This document shows, one piece after another, positions 38,301 through 48,885 of a stretch of DNA of 64,000 nucleotides. Source of the stretch: Cyanoderma ruficeps (Eukaryota; Chordata; Aves; Passeriformes; Timaliidae); the NCBI GenBank assembly GCA_008694505.1, contig VZDJ01000010.1, positions 757,775-821,774 of the forward strand, written 5' to 3'. Each line of letters begins with the position of its first letter. Position 1 is the first letter of the stretch. The position numbers and the translations under genes were made by a program. The notes below the pieces were generated by a model. The model had not been told where the DNA came from and ran no database searches. It saw only the letters and a list, made by a program, of their open reading frames with translations.

Positions 38301-39079
38301 TGTTAGTGCTCAGTGGGTTTTGTTTAAAACCTTAATACTTACTGACATAGTGTTCTTGGTGTCTGGCTGGTTACTGTAGTCACTTATGTGGATACATGTG
38401 CATGCTTTTGTCATGAAATAAAGGCTCACTGTATCTTGAGAACTGTGAAATAGTAAGAAGACATTTTCCCTCAGGTCTTTGCAGGACTTCCGATGCATTA
38501 CTAACTTACTTGTTTTGGAAAAGTCACTTGGCTGATCAGTGAGTGATTTTTATCAACTGTTGATAGGGAACTGTGTACAAAATGCAAGTGTGCCACTGTG
38601 TCTCTGATCTTGGGCATAAGCTTTTTTGGTGGTAGTGTTTTGGTTATTCTGTATGAAAAATGCTTGTGTTGCTAAAGCAGGCAGGACTTTTCTCTGCTAG
38701 GTAGCTGCTGCAATTGCCAGAGTTTTGTATTTTGGGAGTAGGGTTTAGGTGTGTGTGTGTGTGTGTGCTGATAGAAATCTCAAGTCCTGTTGTATTTGTT
38801 TATTTTATAGGATTCTGGAGTGAAGCAGATGTGACTCGTCCTTTTGTATCGCAGGCAGTAGTGACTGATGGAAAATATTTTGCATTCTTTTGTTACCAGC
38901 TAAATACTTTAGCACTATCTGCAGAAACTATTAAAAACAACCCTCGAAAGAATATCTGTTGGGGTACAGACAGTAAGCCACTGTATGATGTTGTGGAAGA
39001 TGGTAATGTGAAAGGCTTTAATGATGAAGTTCTGCTTGACCTGGTTCATTTTCTACTAAATAAACCAAAGGAGTTGTAA
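34607..39079 (+). CDS. MRPS30: MRPS30 (mL65), mitochondrial ribosomal protein, five coding exons
   Basis: Structural protein of the mitochondrial ribosome, nuclear-encoded and imported; called S30/PDCD9 historically and mL65 (large subunit) in current nomenclature. Joined exons 34607-35309, 35536-35681, 36673-36775, 37259-37435 and 38811-39079 give 1398 nt, 465 residues plus TAA; human is about 439. Family-matching stretches include [13 protein letters not shown] (residues 83-95), [15 protein letters not shown] (322-336), [16 protein letters not shown] (378-393) and [10 protein letters not shown] (420-429). The N-terminus is Arg/Ala-rich with few acids, as expected for a mitochondrial targeting peptide. 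The start is the first ATG after an in-frame TAG at 34595-34597, with G at -3 and +4. All introns are GT-AG and phases match at every junction. The Ala/Pro/Glu linker at residues 136-159 is an 18-nt tandem repeat and probably varies in length. Identification is by recognition of the protein, not a database search. Confidence 0.96.
35012..35083 (+). repeat. MRPS30: 18-nt coding minisatellite in MRPS30 exon 1
   Basis: Four in-frame 18-nt units at 35012, 35030, 35048 and 35066 encode [18 protein letters not shown] and EAPGEA (residues 136-159). The last unit is the most diverged. The human protein has a different low-complexity Pro/Glu run at this point, so the linker is free to change length. 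Confidence 0.9.
35536..35681 (+). CDS. MRPS30: MRPS30 coding exon 2
   Basis: The acceptor follows a pyrimidine-rich tract ending TTTCAG at 35535. The split codon G|AT gives Asp235. The exon encodes [15 protein letters not shown] onward to KQLPE (residue 283). The donor GAG|GTGTGG is a weaker match to consensus than those of introns 3 and 4; phase 0. Intron 1 is 226 bp. Confidence 0.93.
36673..36775 (+). CDS. MRPS30: MRPS30 coding exon 3
   Basis: Starts after TTTTCAAG (an AAG acceptor) and encodes [20 protein letters not shown] through QYENKVFI; the donor is TATAG|GTAAG. The length of 103 nt shifts to phase 1. Intron 2 is 991 bp. The sequence aligns with the family block around KLPLFKRQYEN. 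Confidence 0.92.
37259..37435 (+). CDS. MRPS30: MRPS30 coding exon 4
   Basis: The acceptor is GAACACAG|GA; the split codon G|GA gives Gly318. Encodes the highly conserved [19 protein letters not shown] block and the segment ending [13 protein letters not shown]. The donor is CAAG|GTGAGA. Intron 3 is 483 bp; exon length 177 nt, phase 1 at both ends. Confidence 0.94.
38750..38768. repeat. (TG)n microsatellite in MRPS30 intron 4
   Basis: Nine TG units ending 43 bp before the exon 5 acceptor site. Confidence 0.9.
38811..39079 (+). CDS. MRPS30: MRPS30 coding exon 5 (terminal)
   Basis: The acceptor TTTTATAG|GA is preceded by a (TG)n run about 45 bp upstream. Encodes residues 377-465 ending LLNKPKEL, then TAA at 39077-39079. 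The C-terminus is shorter than human, lacking the extra residues after the PKE motif. Intron 4 is 1375 bp. Confidence 0.94.
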
Positions 39080-39275
39080 ACCATTAAACCAATGTAAAGT
39101 ATGTGCCTCAATTTCATTGTGACTCCATGAAGTATGAGCTATACTATGCCTTGATTTTAGGCAGGTATTTGTCTAGCAAACACTATATACATATTTTATG
39201 TTATTCGGGCCTTCTTTCTTTTTTCTTAATGTATACTGTACACTGGCAAATAAATGGCTGAAATACCTTAAAGTC
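39080..39275 (+). terminator. MRPS30: MRPS30 3' UTR and polyadenylation signal
   Basis: Short 3' UTR with a canonical AATAAA at 39249-39254, about 170 nt after the stop; cleavage is expected near 39265-39275. A second AATAAA at 39370-39375 could support a longer form. The end point is inferred from the signal only. Confidence 0.7.
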
Positions 39276-39513
39276 TTCTGTATATTTACTCTTAAAATCC
39301 TACTGTGTTAATTCAGTGTCACATAAGCATGTTTTTTAGCAGATCCACAGGGCCATGTTGAACTGTCACAATAAAGTATTAATTCATATCACCATCTGAG
39401 TATCACTAGGAAATAGCTGTCTTGATACTCAGCATTAGTGATAAATTTCTAATTTTTTACCTGAGTTAAATGCTTATTCATTCCAAAGACTAAGCTACCC
39501 CAGAATAAAAAGG

Positions 39514-39632
39514 TGGGCAATTTAGTTACATAGTAAGAGAAGTCTTACTAATGAATGATGGGCAATTTAGTTACTTAGTAACTACTTAATTAATGGTGGG
39601 CACTTTAGTTACATAGTAGGAGAAGTCTTTAG
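39514..39632 (+). repeat. Degenerate tandem repeat, three copies
   Basis: TGGGCAATTTAGTTACATAG-type units start at 39514, 39559 and 39597 (periods 45 and 38). Copies 1 and 3 share the trailing GAGAAGTCTT. Just downstream of MRPS30. Confidence 0.8.
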
Positions 39633-39892
39633 ACATGGTAATACAGGACGATGAAACTTCTTCTGAAGATTGTGTTGTGAGCATGCATGCATAGTTTTAA
39701 GCTGTCACCTCCAGAACCACACAGAGAACTCTCAAATGCATTTGGAGTCTATAGTTTTCCCTTTAGTGTGGATTCTTGATTTCAGCTGTTGGTAATCTTG
39801 AGATTTCTTTGCTGATACGTGGATGTCTTACAAGTATTTTTAATAAAACTCAGCTGAGCTAGGCTGTCTGATTTATAAAATACAACATTATA

Positions 39893-40160
39893 CAATCATG
39901 GAGTAGTTTGAGTTGGAAGGGACTATTAAAGGTCTTTTATTCCAAGCCTGCAGTGAGCTGGGACATCTTCAGCTAGATCAGGTTGCTCAGACCCCTGTCC
40001 ATCCTGACCTTGAATGTTTCCAGGGACGGGGCATCCGTCTAGCACCTCTCTGAGCAACCTGTTTGACCATGCTCATTGTAAAAAACTTCAGTGTATTTAG
40101 CCTGAATCAACCATCTTTTAGTTTAAAACCCACCTTGTCCTATTGAAACAGGCACTCCCA
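39893..40160 (-). mobile_element. CR1 LINE 3' end, antisense
   Basis: Reading + strand shows the reverse complement of a CR1 tail: AGTTGGAAGGGACTATTAAAGG, ATCAGGTTGCTCAGACCCC, a GGGACGGGGCATCC block, GAGCAACCTG and ACCTTGTCCTATTG. It begins about 620 bp after the first MRPS30 polyadenylation signal. Confidence 0.9.
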
Positions 40161-41297
40161 AGATATAATGACTGGTTAGGGATATTTAGCTATCAACAGA
40201 GTGTAACTGGTTTTGAGGTAACTAAATTAGGATTTTGCACATTTCATCCACTATACTTGACCTTTCTGAAATTTTCCAGTGTTCTTGTGAAGAGGCAAGT
40301 AGTTTGTCATTAAAGAGAGTATTGAATCATTGAAATGCTAGCCTGCAGGTTCTTCAATATGAGCAACAGCCCACTTTGTGTTGTAAAGTGGCTACAAAGT
40401 ATTTTGTTAATGGAAGACAAAGTAGTTGTAGACTTCTGCCTGGTTGGTACTGTGTTGGAAGGCATTGCCACTTCCTCCACCTCCCAGAGATAAGATAAGC
40501 AAGATCTGTACAAACCCTGGTTATTTTTAAAGAGAGGTCCTTAAGTGCTCTTTTTGTCTTTACAATGCATGACTGTTAGCAGTTTTGATAATTGCTGGTC
40601 CTGGGGTTACATCAATGTTCCTTGTAGTTACAGAAGATAAACTAGGTAAGAATGTTGATAATAGAGAATGACCTGTGACCTAGGTTTAGAGGGCGTGGTT
40701 GATACTTGTCTGGCCTCATTAAGGGATGATACAACATGAATGGAAGGATATGAAGAAAAGCAGTTGGATATTTATGGCAGTGTTTGCAGTTGCCATTTTA
40801 CATAATGTAACATACTACAGTGTGTAATTTATGTAACATTACAGGTGTAATATGAGATTCACTTGAGGTTCACTTGAGTTGCATACAACTAGTAATTGTG
40901 AAAACTGACAGGTACAGACGAAGAAACTCCTGCTCCCAGGGGTGAAAACCACTAATTTTTCTGTCATCCAGCTTTTTGTCTATCCTGAGACTTCAGCTGT
41001 ACTAGACCAAGTTCAAAGAATTTTCCTTTGTGCAACTTTTCTAGTGAGTGAAATACCACTTTAGATGTGTCACCCAGTAGTAAAACCCGGTGTTGGGAGC
41101 AAGGGAGGAAGGCCGAATGTGAGGTACCAGTGTAGCTTTCTTCAGCTTACTGCAGCAGGGAATACTCTAGAAAAACAGTGGGTGGCACTGTTTCGCCTTC
41201 TACTGAGAAAAGCTAATGGGCATTGTTCTACTTTTTTGTCACTACATTCAGACATTGTAATACTATGCAGCTTTGTACAGCAATATTTCATCTTCAA

Positions 41298-41428
41298 GGG
41301 CAGCTTCGATGGGGCTTAAAGAAAGCTGTTCTAGTGGTAGGTGTCCCTGCTCGTGGCAGGTGGGTAGGAACTAGTTGTATCTTAAGGTCCCTTCAAACCC
41401 AAACTATTTAATGATTCTGTGATCTTGT
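41298..41428 (+). mobile_element. CR1 LINE 3' end, short fragment
   Basis: GATGGGGCTTAAAG, CTGTTCTAGTGGTAGGTGTC, TCTTAAGGTCCCTTCAAACC and the terminal ATGATTCTGTGAT correspond to the last 130 bp of CR1. Confidence 0.88.
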
Positions 41429-41480
41429 ACTCGTCTGCACAGGGTGTTTGATGCTGCTTTATGATGATAAAATAAGGTTT

Positions 41481-41515
41481 TGTTTGGGCTTTCTTTTTGT
41501 TTGGGCTTTCTTTTT
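41481..41515 (+). repeat. 17-bp tandem duplication
   Basis: TGTTTGGGCTTTCTTTT is repeated head to tail at 41481 and 41498. Confidence 0.85.
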
Positions 41516-43660
41516 GTTTTTTCCTTGAAGTATTGTATGTCTATTAAAAGCTAAAAGATTAGAAAGCTTAGAAGCTGCACTATTCCTGTTCTTCAGTTTT
41601 GCAACCAGAAACCACCCATGATAGTACTCCCCAGTCTCATGGGAGCATCATTCTTTAGCACTTTATGTAGGGTTCGCTGTTCAAAAGAAACAAAAAAAAA
41701 AAAGGTAACTGAAAAGCACAACTTGGAAATCTCCAAGTTTGGATCCTTTTTCCTGTATTAATTTCTGCTTAAGCCAAGTGGAGCGTAGCACAAGGGAGCG
41801 TAAGGTGGGATCTAAAAATAAGGTTGGATTTTGCATAATGAGGCAATTTTCTGTAGTACTGAAGTATTTTACTTAAAACTTTTCTCACCTTCAGGTGGGT
41901 GACTGATGTATAACATTCTGCCTGCATTGTTGTTTCATATTATGAGGCTGCGAGTGATGGCTTGGCATGGAAAATTCAAGCAGATAGGAAGAGATGAGGA
42001 GATAAAAACTTTCTCGTATCTTCTCAGGGTCATGTTGTACCTAGTTGTTGGGGTAGATAGCTGTGTCCTTTCAGACAGGAGAAAGAACTTCAACATTTGT
42101 AGCCTGCTTGGCCATCCTGAAGTTTCTCCTGATATTTCTTCTGTAGTCAGGTTTTCTGTTGTTGGAGAAGACACACCGTTGTTTTATCGCAGACAGAGAT
42201 GAAGGTTTCCTTCTGGAGCTGCATGAAGTGGGTTTTTCCTGAGACCAGAGCAACTCTTGGAGTCAGCTGTTGGTGAGAGAGTCTATTGACAACTTGACAT
42301 ACTGGCAGCATACCTCTGATGGACATAATGAAAGTAGCTTTCCAGTATAGTATTGAAGAAACCCATCCTGTTCTGATTCTGGAAATACTGAATCATGAGG
42401 TGTTGGAGGATGTTAGTAAATAGAGGCTAGTAGTAGTAACAGTGGGTTTTGCCTTCTCTAGTATACTGACAAATTGTGTAAAGTTTACTTGGTAAATACG
42501 CAGTAAAATAATTTTTTTAAAACTGAGTTTCTTGAAGGATCTGACTCTCCTATGTCTAGAAATGGATTAAGAAAAGTTACAAGCTACAAGGAGTTAGTAT
42601 ATGGTAACTGCTAACACATTTATTAATGCACGTTGAGGTGCAAAGGGAAGAAGTTGTGGACCTCACTACATACTCCTGCTGGACCAGGGGTTTAGAATTA
42701 AACGGATTATTTGTATCTAATTCAGAATGAAAGAAGCCAGTCTAAAATATGCCATGCTATTCAGCTAGGTAACTAACCTGTTAGTCTTGAAGCAGGAGTT
42801 TGAAGATGTGATGTTAAAAATAGTTTCCTTGGCTTAGAAGATAATCTGAGTAGGTCTCTCACCATTGGTAACATATTTTATGATGAGTTTATTTACAAAC
42901 ATCTAGAAAACCCTTGAAGAAGGCAAACAGGCAGAAGGCTTGACATGCACTTTTTTATGTCTTTGCAGGACTAAATGCTCAATAGCTTACGCTGTGGGAA
43001 AGATAAATAATTCTGTACAGGACAGACAGCAGCTTTATGGTATCTGCTTAGCTGTATTTACCTATAAGTATCTGCAATAATTTTTATCTATCCAGGTTTC
43101 TGCATAGGTGGAAGCATTTGTTTTTAGTTATATATTCTATCAGTGAGCATTCATTGTTCCTCTTTGATCACTTTTGTGTTTTAATAACTATTTGAAGCTC
43201 AAGTTATTGAACTAAATCTCTTAGGGAATCTTCTCTGTATTACATTTCTCATTCCTACCAAGTTATGCATGATTTCATTTCTTTAGAATGAAGAATTGAT
43301 CTTAAAGTGTCTCCTTTAAAGGAAATCTTCCATCTATTTCTTTCCTCTTCTTATGCTTTCAGCATTCCTTTAAACCAGTAATCAAGTCAGTACACTTTAT
43401 CACTACTCTCAAGGGACACAATATAGGATTGTTTTCACTGTTGGAAAGTGTAGCTTATAACACCAGACTGTCTGCACTGCAAATACGCATGCTTTTGTCA
43501 GTGAGATGTCCCAGTGCAGGTTTACATTTCAACCTCAAATTTCAGCCTGTAAAGGCTTTTTGTTTGGTCGGATTTTTTAAAATCAGTTCCTGCACCAAGA
43601 CATATCTCTAGGTAATTGGAGGTGATTGTGAGTTGGAATTTTAAAACTCAGGTTCTGTCA

Positions 43661-44032
43661 TTGTTTAGCTTGGAGAAAAGAAGGCTCAGGAGAAATTTTA
43701 TCAATGTATATAGGGTGGAAAGAAGTGAAAGAGATTTGGCTAGGCCTATATCAGTTTTGTCCAATGAGAGGGCAAGAGGAAATGGCCAGAAACTGAAAAC
43801 CAGGAAGTTCTACTTAAAATTTTTTGTTTGGTTGTTTTCTTTCTCTGATAGCAGTTGAACTCTAGGACATTAGAGATGGCTCTAAGAGGCATGTGGAGTT
43901 TCCATCACTGGAATTACTTAAAACCAGGTGGCTCAGCCCTGGGCAACCAGTTGTAGGTGATCCTGCCCTGAGCAGGATGAGTGGACTAGACAACAGGTGT
44001 CTTCCAATTTTTACCACTCTGTGATTCTGTGG
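43661..44032 (+). mobile_element. CR1 LINE 3' end
   Basis: TTAGCTTGGAGAAAAGAAGG at the left, a diverged middle with AGAGGGCAAGAGGAAATGGC, and the tail GAGTGGACTAGACAACAGG ... CTGTGATTCTGTGG. 5'-truncated. Confidence 0.87.
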
Positions 44033-44964
44033 AAATAAATTAGTGGTCACTTTGTAGATCAGCCACCATACATAGGAGGAAACCATGTGCAGAGATATGG
44101 GTAAATGGTATTGGCCTGGACCTTCTCTCTTCTGATCTTTGTGTGGCCATCCACATTTATGCATTTGTTCAGCATAAATTTTACTTGATATACAGCTGCA
44201 AATGACCTCAGCAGAAGACTCTTACATTGCAACTTCCTTTCTTGACAGAGCTCTGACACCAAGAATACAGTTAAGGCTATCCACTGAATTTCTGTGCCTC
44301 CGATTTTATCTCGAGGTATGTTTATGTCTGAGCTTCTTAACAATACTGTACTTCCTTACATATGACCTTTGACAGGCCCAGGTGTCTTCCTCGTTTCAGA
44401 AGCCAGCATTAGGCAGTGGTGACTTGGTCCGTGTTCTCTGTATGGGAGTGTTGTTCAGCATGCAAGCATAGATAGCAAATTCAAACATTTCCTGAAACTC
44501 CCAGTGGTTACTGTTAGAGTGGGACACTTCTCTTTCTGAAAGTATGTAATGTTTTACCTGTGTGATTAATGATCCCCTCTAATCCAGTTATGGCTAATAA
44601 GCTCATGTTAAATATTTTACTGTTGTTTCAACAGAGCAGATATGCCTACTCTGTGGGAAATCCTGTGCAAATACATAAGACAGAACTTGCCTTGATAAGC
44701 TTCTCAAGTTGGTAATGAAAGTAAAGAAGAATGGGGAAAACAGCAGTGCCTGCTTCTTGGAGAAATTATCCAGTAGCATAAAGGTAAAATCGAGGTGAAG
44801 TTAAGGGTAAGACTCTTCAGTAGGATAATAAGGTTTAGGTTTGTAACTGTGTTTATACAAGAGATACGCAGTACTAGATGACTTTATTTTATAACTTTAA
44901 GAGACATAACAAGGTGTAATTTTATGTTCTTTCTTAATAGAATATTCTTGATTTAGAATGGACT

Positions 44965-44988
44965 ATAATCATTATTATCATTATTATA
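44965..44988. repeat. (ATT/ATC)n trinucleotide repeat
   Basis: Imperfect ATCATTATTATCATTATTAT run. Confidence 0.8.
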
Positions 44989-47041
44989 CTTTATTCTCAT
45001 TTGGAACTGAATATTTAAAAAACCCAACCTTATATATTTAATGTTTCAATATTTTAGGCTCCCACAGGGATTTTTTGAAATATATTACGGGCTTGATTCC
45101 TAAATCCTAGTAGTAATTTAAGTAGAATTTTATTGCAGATTTATCAGGTACATGGATATTTTGATGATTTTTGTACTTCTAAAGACACTAATCTGCCTTT
45201 TGAAAACATTCCACCAGATTTCATTACAGTACAAATCTAAATAAAGCATTTGCTTGGACTGGACAGTACAGAATTTCTGAAGCGTGCTGCTTTTCCCTCT
45301 TGTAAGCATATTATTATGCTGACCATGAGCTGAATTAGAACACAGCGAGCCTGGTGTTGAAGAGGTACTAAACAAAATCAACATAATGACTGTGTGTTTG
45401 GACAACAGCTGTCTCTGGAGATATACCTACTAGGCTTTTCTGAAAATGTCATATGTGCACAAAGAATTATGGCTTAAATAAATCAACTATATTTTTGTTG
45501 CAGGCCATTGGATTGAATCTGTGGATGAATGGAAGGAACTGGGATGAAGTTTAAATGTCAGATGTGATGTTGCCGTTTTACCTTCCACGTTAAGAGATGC
45601 CTAGGAAAGGGCAGGATGGACTGAAGCACCTTCCTGAGTACTATTTGAGTTCAATACTGTAAGGAAACTATTGGGAAGACAGTCAGGTCACCAAAAAGCA
45701 AACTTTAAACTAAGTAAGCCGAGAGTGAATTGCGCATCTTGCAACTGTAAACAGAAATGTCTTTACAGGAGAGGATAGGTTATTTATGTGATCTAAAAGT
45801 TATTAACTTGAAAAATATTACCTAGAGGGATTAAACTAATGCAAAGTGTGTCGCTCCATTGGTTAGGTAGTAATATATTTGTTAAATAACTGACATAAAG
45901 CATCTCTGGGCTAAACACGCCCTTACTAAAACTCATGACCAAAATCCTACTGACACACACTAGGGAACATCCTGACTGAAAGAGGGGTCTGCTGTCAGGT
46001 GTGTGTATGTGTTCAGAGATTGGAGTGAGTCCAGAGCATTTGGGTGCTGTGTGTAGAAGAAAGGGAAGGGTGGGAAGCCTGTAGCAATCAGGTGAAGGAT
46101 TCTCAGAAAGAGGCTTTTTTTTCCACCTTCATCCTTTCTACCCTCAGGCTTTCCAGCCTTCAAGATCTTCTGTGGCTCTTGCCTGTCTTCTCTCTTGAGA
46201 ATGTACTTCCTGTTTCCCAAAACAACCTTCTGCTTAGATGCTTTTGGGTGTCTCTGAACTGCACATCCTATGTTTCAGCTCACGTGTGATAACCAGGGCA
46301 GCAGTCTCCTTTGTCACTGCTGACAGGTCAGCCTCCCAAATCCTGCAAGGGGTCTTTGCTTCTCTCTCTTGTCCTTTAAAGGTACTTTTAAGTTTAGGTG
46401 TCTAGACATGGTTGCTAAAGCAGACTTCAGAAATATTCAGTAGAGAACAGAGACGTATCTTACCTAATGAAAGAACTTTGACTAAAGCATAGATGTTGTA
46501 AGTAGTAGTTTCACCCCTTTTGGAGTCCATGGAGGGAGAAACCTCTCAGAAGAACAATTCAGTCCTGGAATTTAATGTGTCTGCCATTGCTTGTTCAAAA
46601 TAGTATTGATACTTGCAATCTTCCTTTTTCATCCAGTGATTGTAGCTTTGATGCTTTCTTTCTTATAGGTCTTGGTTTATTATAAGTGTTCCATAATGCT
46701 TAAGATATGATATGGTGGGAAATAGATACTTTGTGTCCCTCTAAGCTGGTTATCCCCAGTCACTGCAGTTCAGAAGGAGACTGGGCTGGGTGGTCAAACT
46801 GGCTTTCCCCAGGCATTCATGCAGACATTTCTGTGTCCTTCAGAACAGAAGGCATCGTTGTAAGCAGAAGAAATATTAATTATTTTTAAAGAATCATAAT
46901 AGTATCTGATTACCATTTTTTGGCTTGGTCTCAGCCAGCAGGAGAAATGGCTGGATTGACTTTTAAGTGTTCTGTTTTGGGTTTTTTACTTCTGCTTGTT
47001 TCAGTTTTGTGTCTATGGCTTGGCTGTGTTTTTTCTTTGAC

Positions 47042-47112
47042 TTTTTTTTTCTTTTTTTTTTTTTTTTTTTTTTTTNNNCACTCCTTTTCTTCTTTTTTTT
47101 TTTCTTTTCTTC
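47042..47112. repeat. Poly(T) tract with an NNN gap
   Basis: Long T runs interrupted by single C, three undetermined bases at 47076-47078, then a second T-rich stretch. True length unknown. Confidence 0.85.
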
Positions 47113-48834
47113 CTTTGCTTGGCAGTCTTCAGCAATATTTGAAGGAGTGGGATTGTGGCATGCTGAAAATTTGAAAGCTATCATGCTTGGGAAGGTTACA
47201 GAATTTCATTAGGGAAAGTCAAAGGAATTTTTAGCTACATTCAATACTTTAAAATAAATGTGCTCAGTTCCAGTCTACAGAAATAGGATATTTAATTTCA
47301 AGCCAGTTTTGAGGTAAGCAGTTTCAAAATCCTTTAATGTTGCAGTTATTGTTTCCTGTGGAGGATAGAATAATTGTTATGATACATAATCTGTTTGCCA
47401 GAAGAGGACAAATCATCACAGGATGAGAGGGAGAGCATATAAGTGGTGTACAGGGCTGGAGCTGAAGTCTAGAGGGATGCAGTGTTGATATCAGTGACAT
47501 AAGATTTAAAAGAGACTGACAATATTTCCATGGAGCTTTTACTGCTAAATTTTAATTATTAGTTACTACTTCATAACAGTTTTGCACGGCCTTGCATACT
47601 CTTAACTTCAACAATTACTCCCTATTGTTTAGATCTGATGCAGATTCTTCATTATGTGTAGCATCAACAAAATTTGATTAAATTATAAGCTATTACAAAT
47701 AATTTTGTGAAATTATAATTTTTTATAAATTCAGATGATTTCCTTTATATTATGTAAATATTACAATGGAAGAAGTGTTTGCAGAATGACTTTCAGATGA
47801 GAAGTTAATGGAAGGAAAGCCCCTCCCTTGAGCAAAAGAGTAATTTTTTACTTCAAATGAACTCCCAGTCATTTCACTCTGTTGTTTGGAAAAAAGAAAA
47901 ATAAAAAAGTGGAATGGGAAAGTGTTTATAGTACTGTAGAAACAATCAGTTTGCAGTTAGAGTTTAGCCTTATATTCCTTACTTCACTGTCACTTCAAGG
48001 ATGATGTTCTGAAAAATTTCTGCTGCAGTTAACAGAATGCAAATTGTAGTCTCATTTACACTGGTATAAACTTGTAGTCACTCTATTGAAGCTTTTACTG
48101 GAATAGGAATTCCAATACTTGGCTTCATGTGTTACTCTATATAAATGAGTAATAAAGGTGAAAAAAACCCAACAGAACTTAGATTCATTAAACAAACTAT
48201 GCAGAGTGGCAAAATAAACAGCATAGGATAAAATTTTGAGGAGACAGCAGAACCACAAAATTCCATAATTAATCCTACTTAGAACTAGCAATCCATATAT
48301 CAATTTCACCTGCTCTTCCTGCCTACCCGGCCCCTGCTTTATTTTTTTAACATATTACCAAAGCTATGTAAGAGAAAATACTTGCTAAACAGTGTCTCAC
48401 CAAATTTCCAAGTGGTAGCTCCAGGAAGTCTGTTTTCAAGGAAGAGATTTAGACCTTCTTGCAATACACAGCTTTATATATTTCCAAATGGATTTGGTCT
48501 AAACCGATATTTATGCCTAGAGATGGTTTCTGATTATAGTAGTACAAGGAATAAAGTACTAATACTTATGTTTTTCATGTTTGTTTCTTGCTTCTGAAAA
48601 ACAGAGGAGCTCAATGCTTTGTGTTTACAAAAACCCCACATCAACAAAAAACCAAAAACCAGAACCAACCGACCTGAAGAAAGGAGTAATAAATCATATA
48701 TAGCCAATATCAGTTTAAAAACTGAAAAATGTCAGTTCCTTTTTTCTTGAGCATTAGCATATTCTGTCATGAGATGCTTGTAAGGAAAGGTTGGAATGAG
48801 AACAGAATAATAAAACTTTGAATTTAACCTGCCT

Positions 48835-48885
48835 TTGAGTAGAAAGTTGGACTAGATTGCCTCCAGTGGTCCTTTCAATTTACAT
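48835..48885 (+). mobile_element. CR1 3' tail remnant
   Basis: About 50 bp resembling the CR1 tail (GTTGGACTAGATTGCCTCCA then GTGGTCCTTTCAA). The terminal octamer is missing. Confidence 0.6.

Larger units (their letters stand above)
40161..43660. other. Intergenic between CR1 fragments
   Basis: Apart from the 41.3-kb CR1 and the 17-bp duplication nothing is recognised. The 98-codon frame at 41906 has no known domain. Confidence 0.6.
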
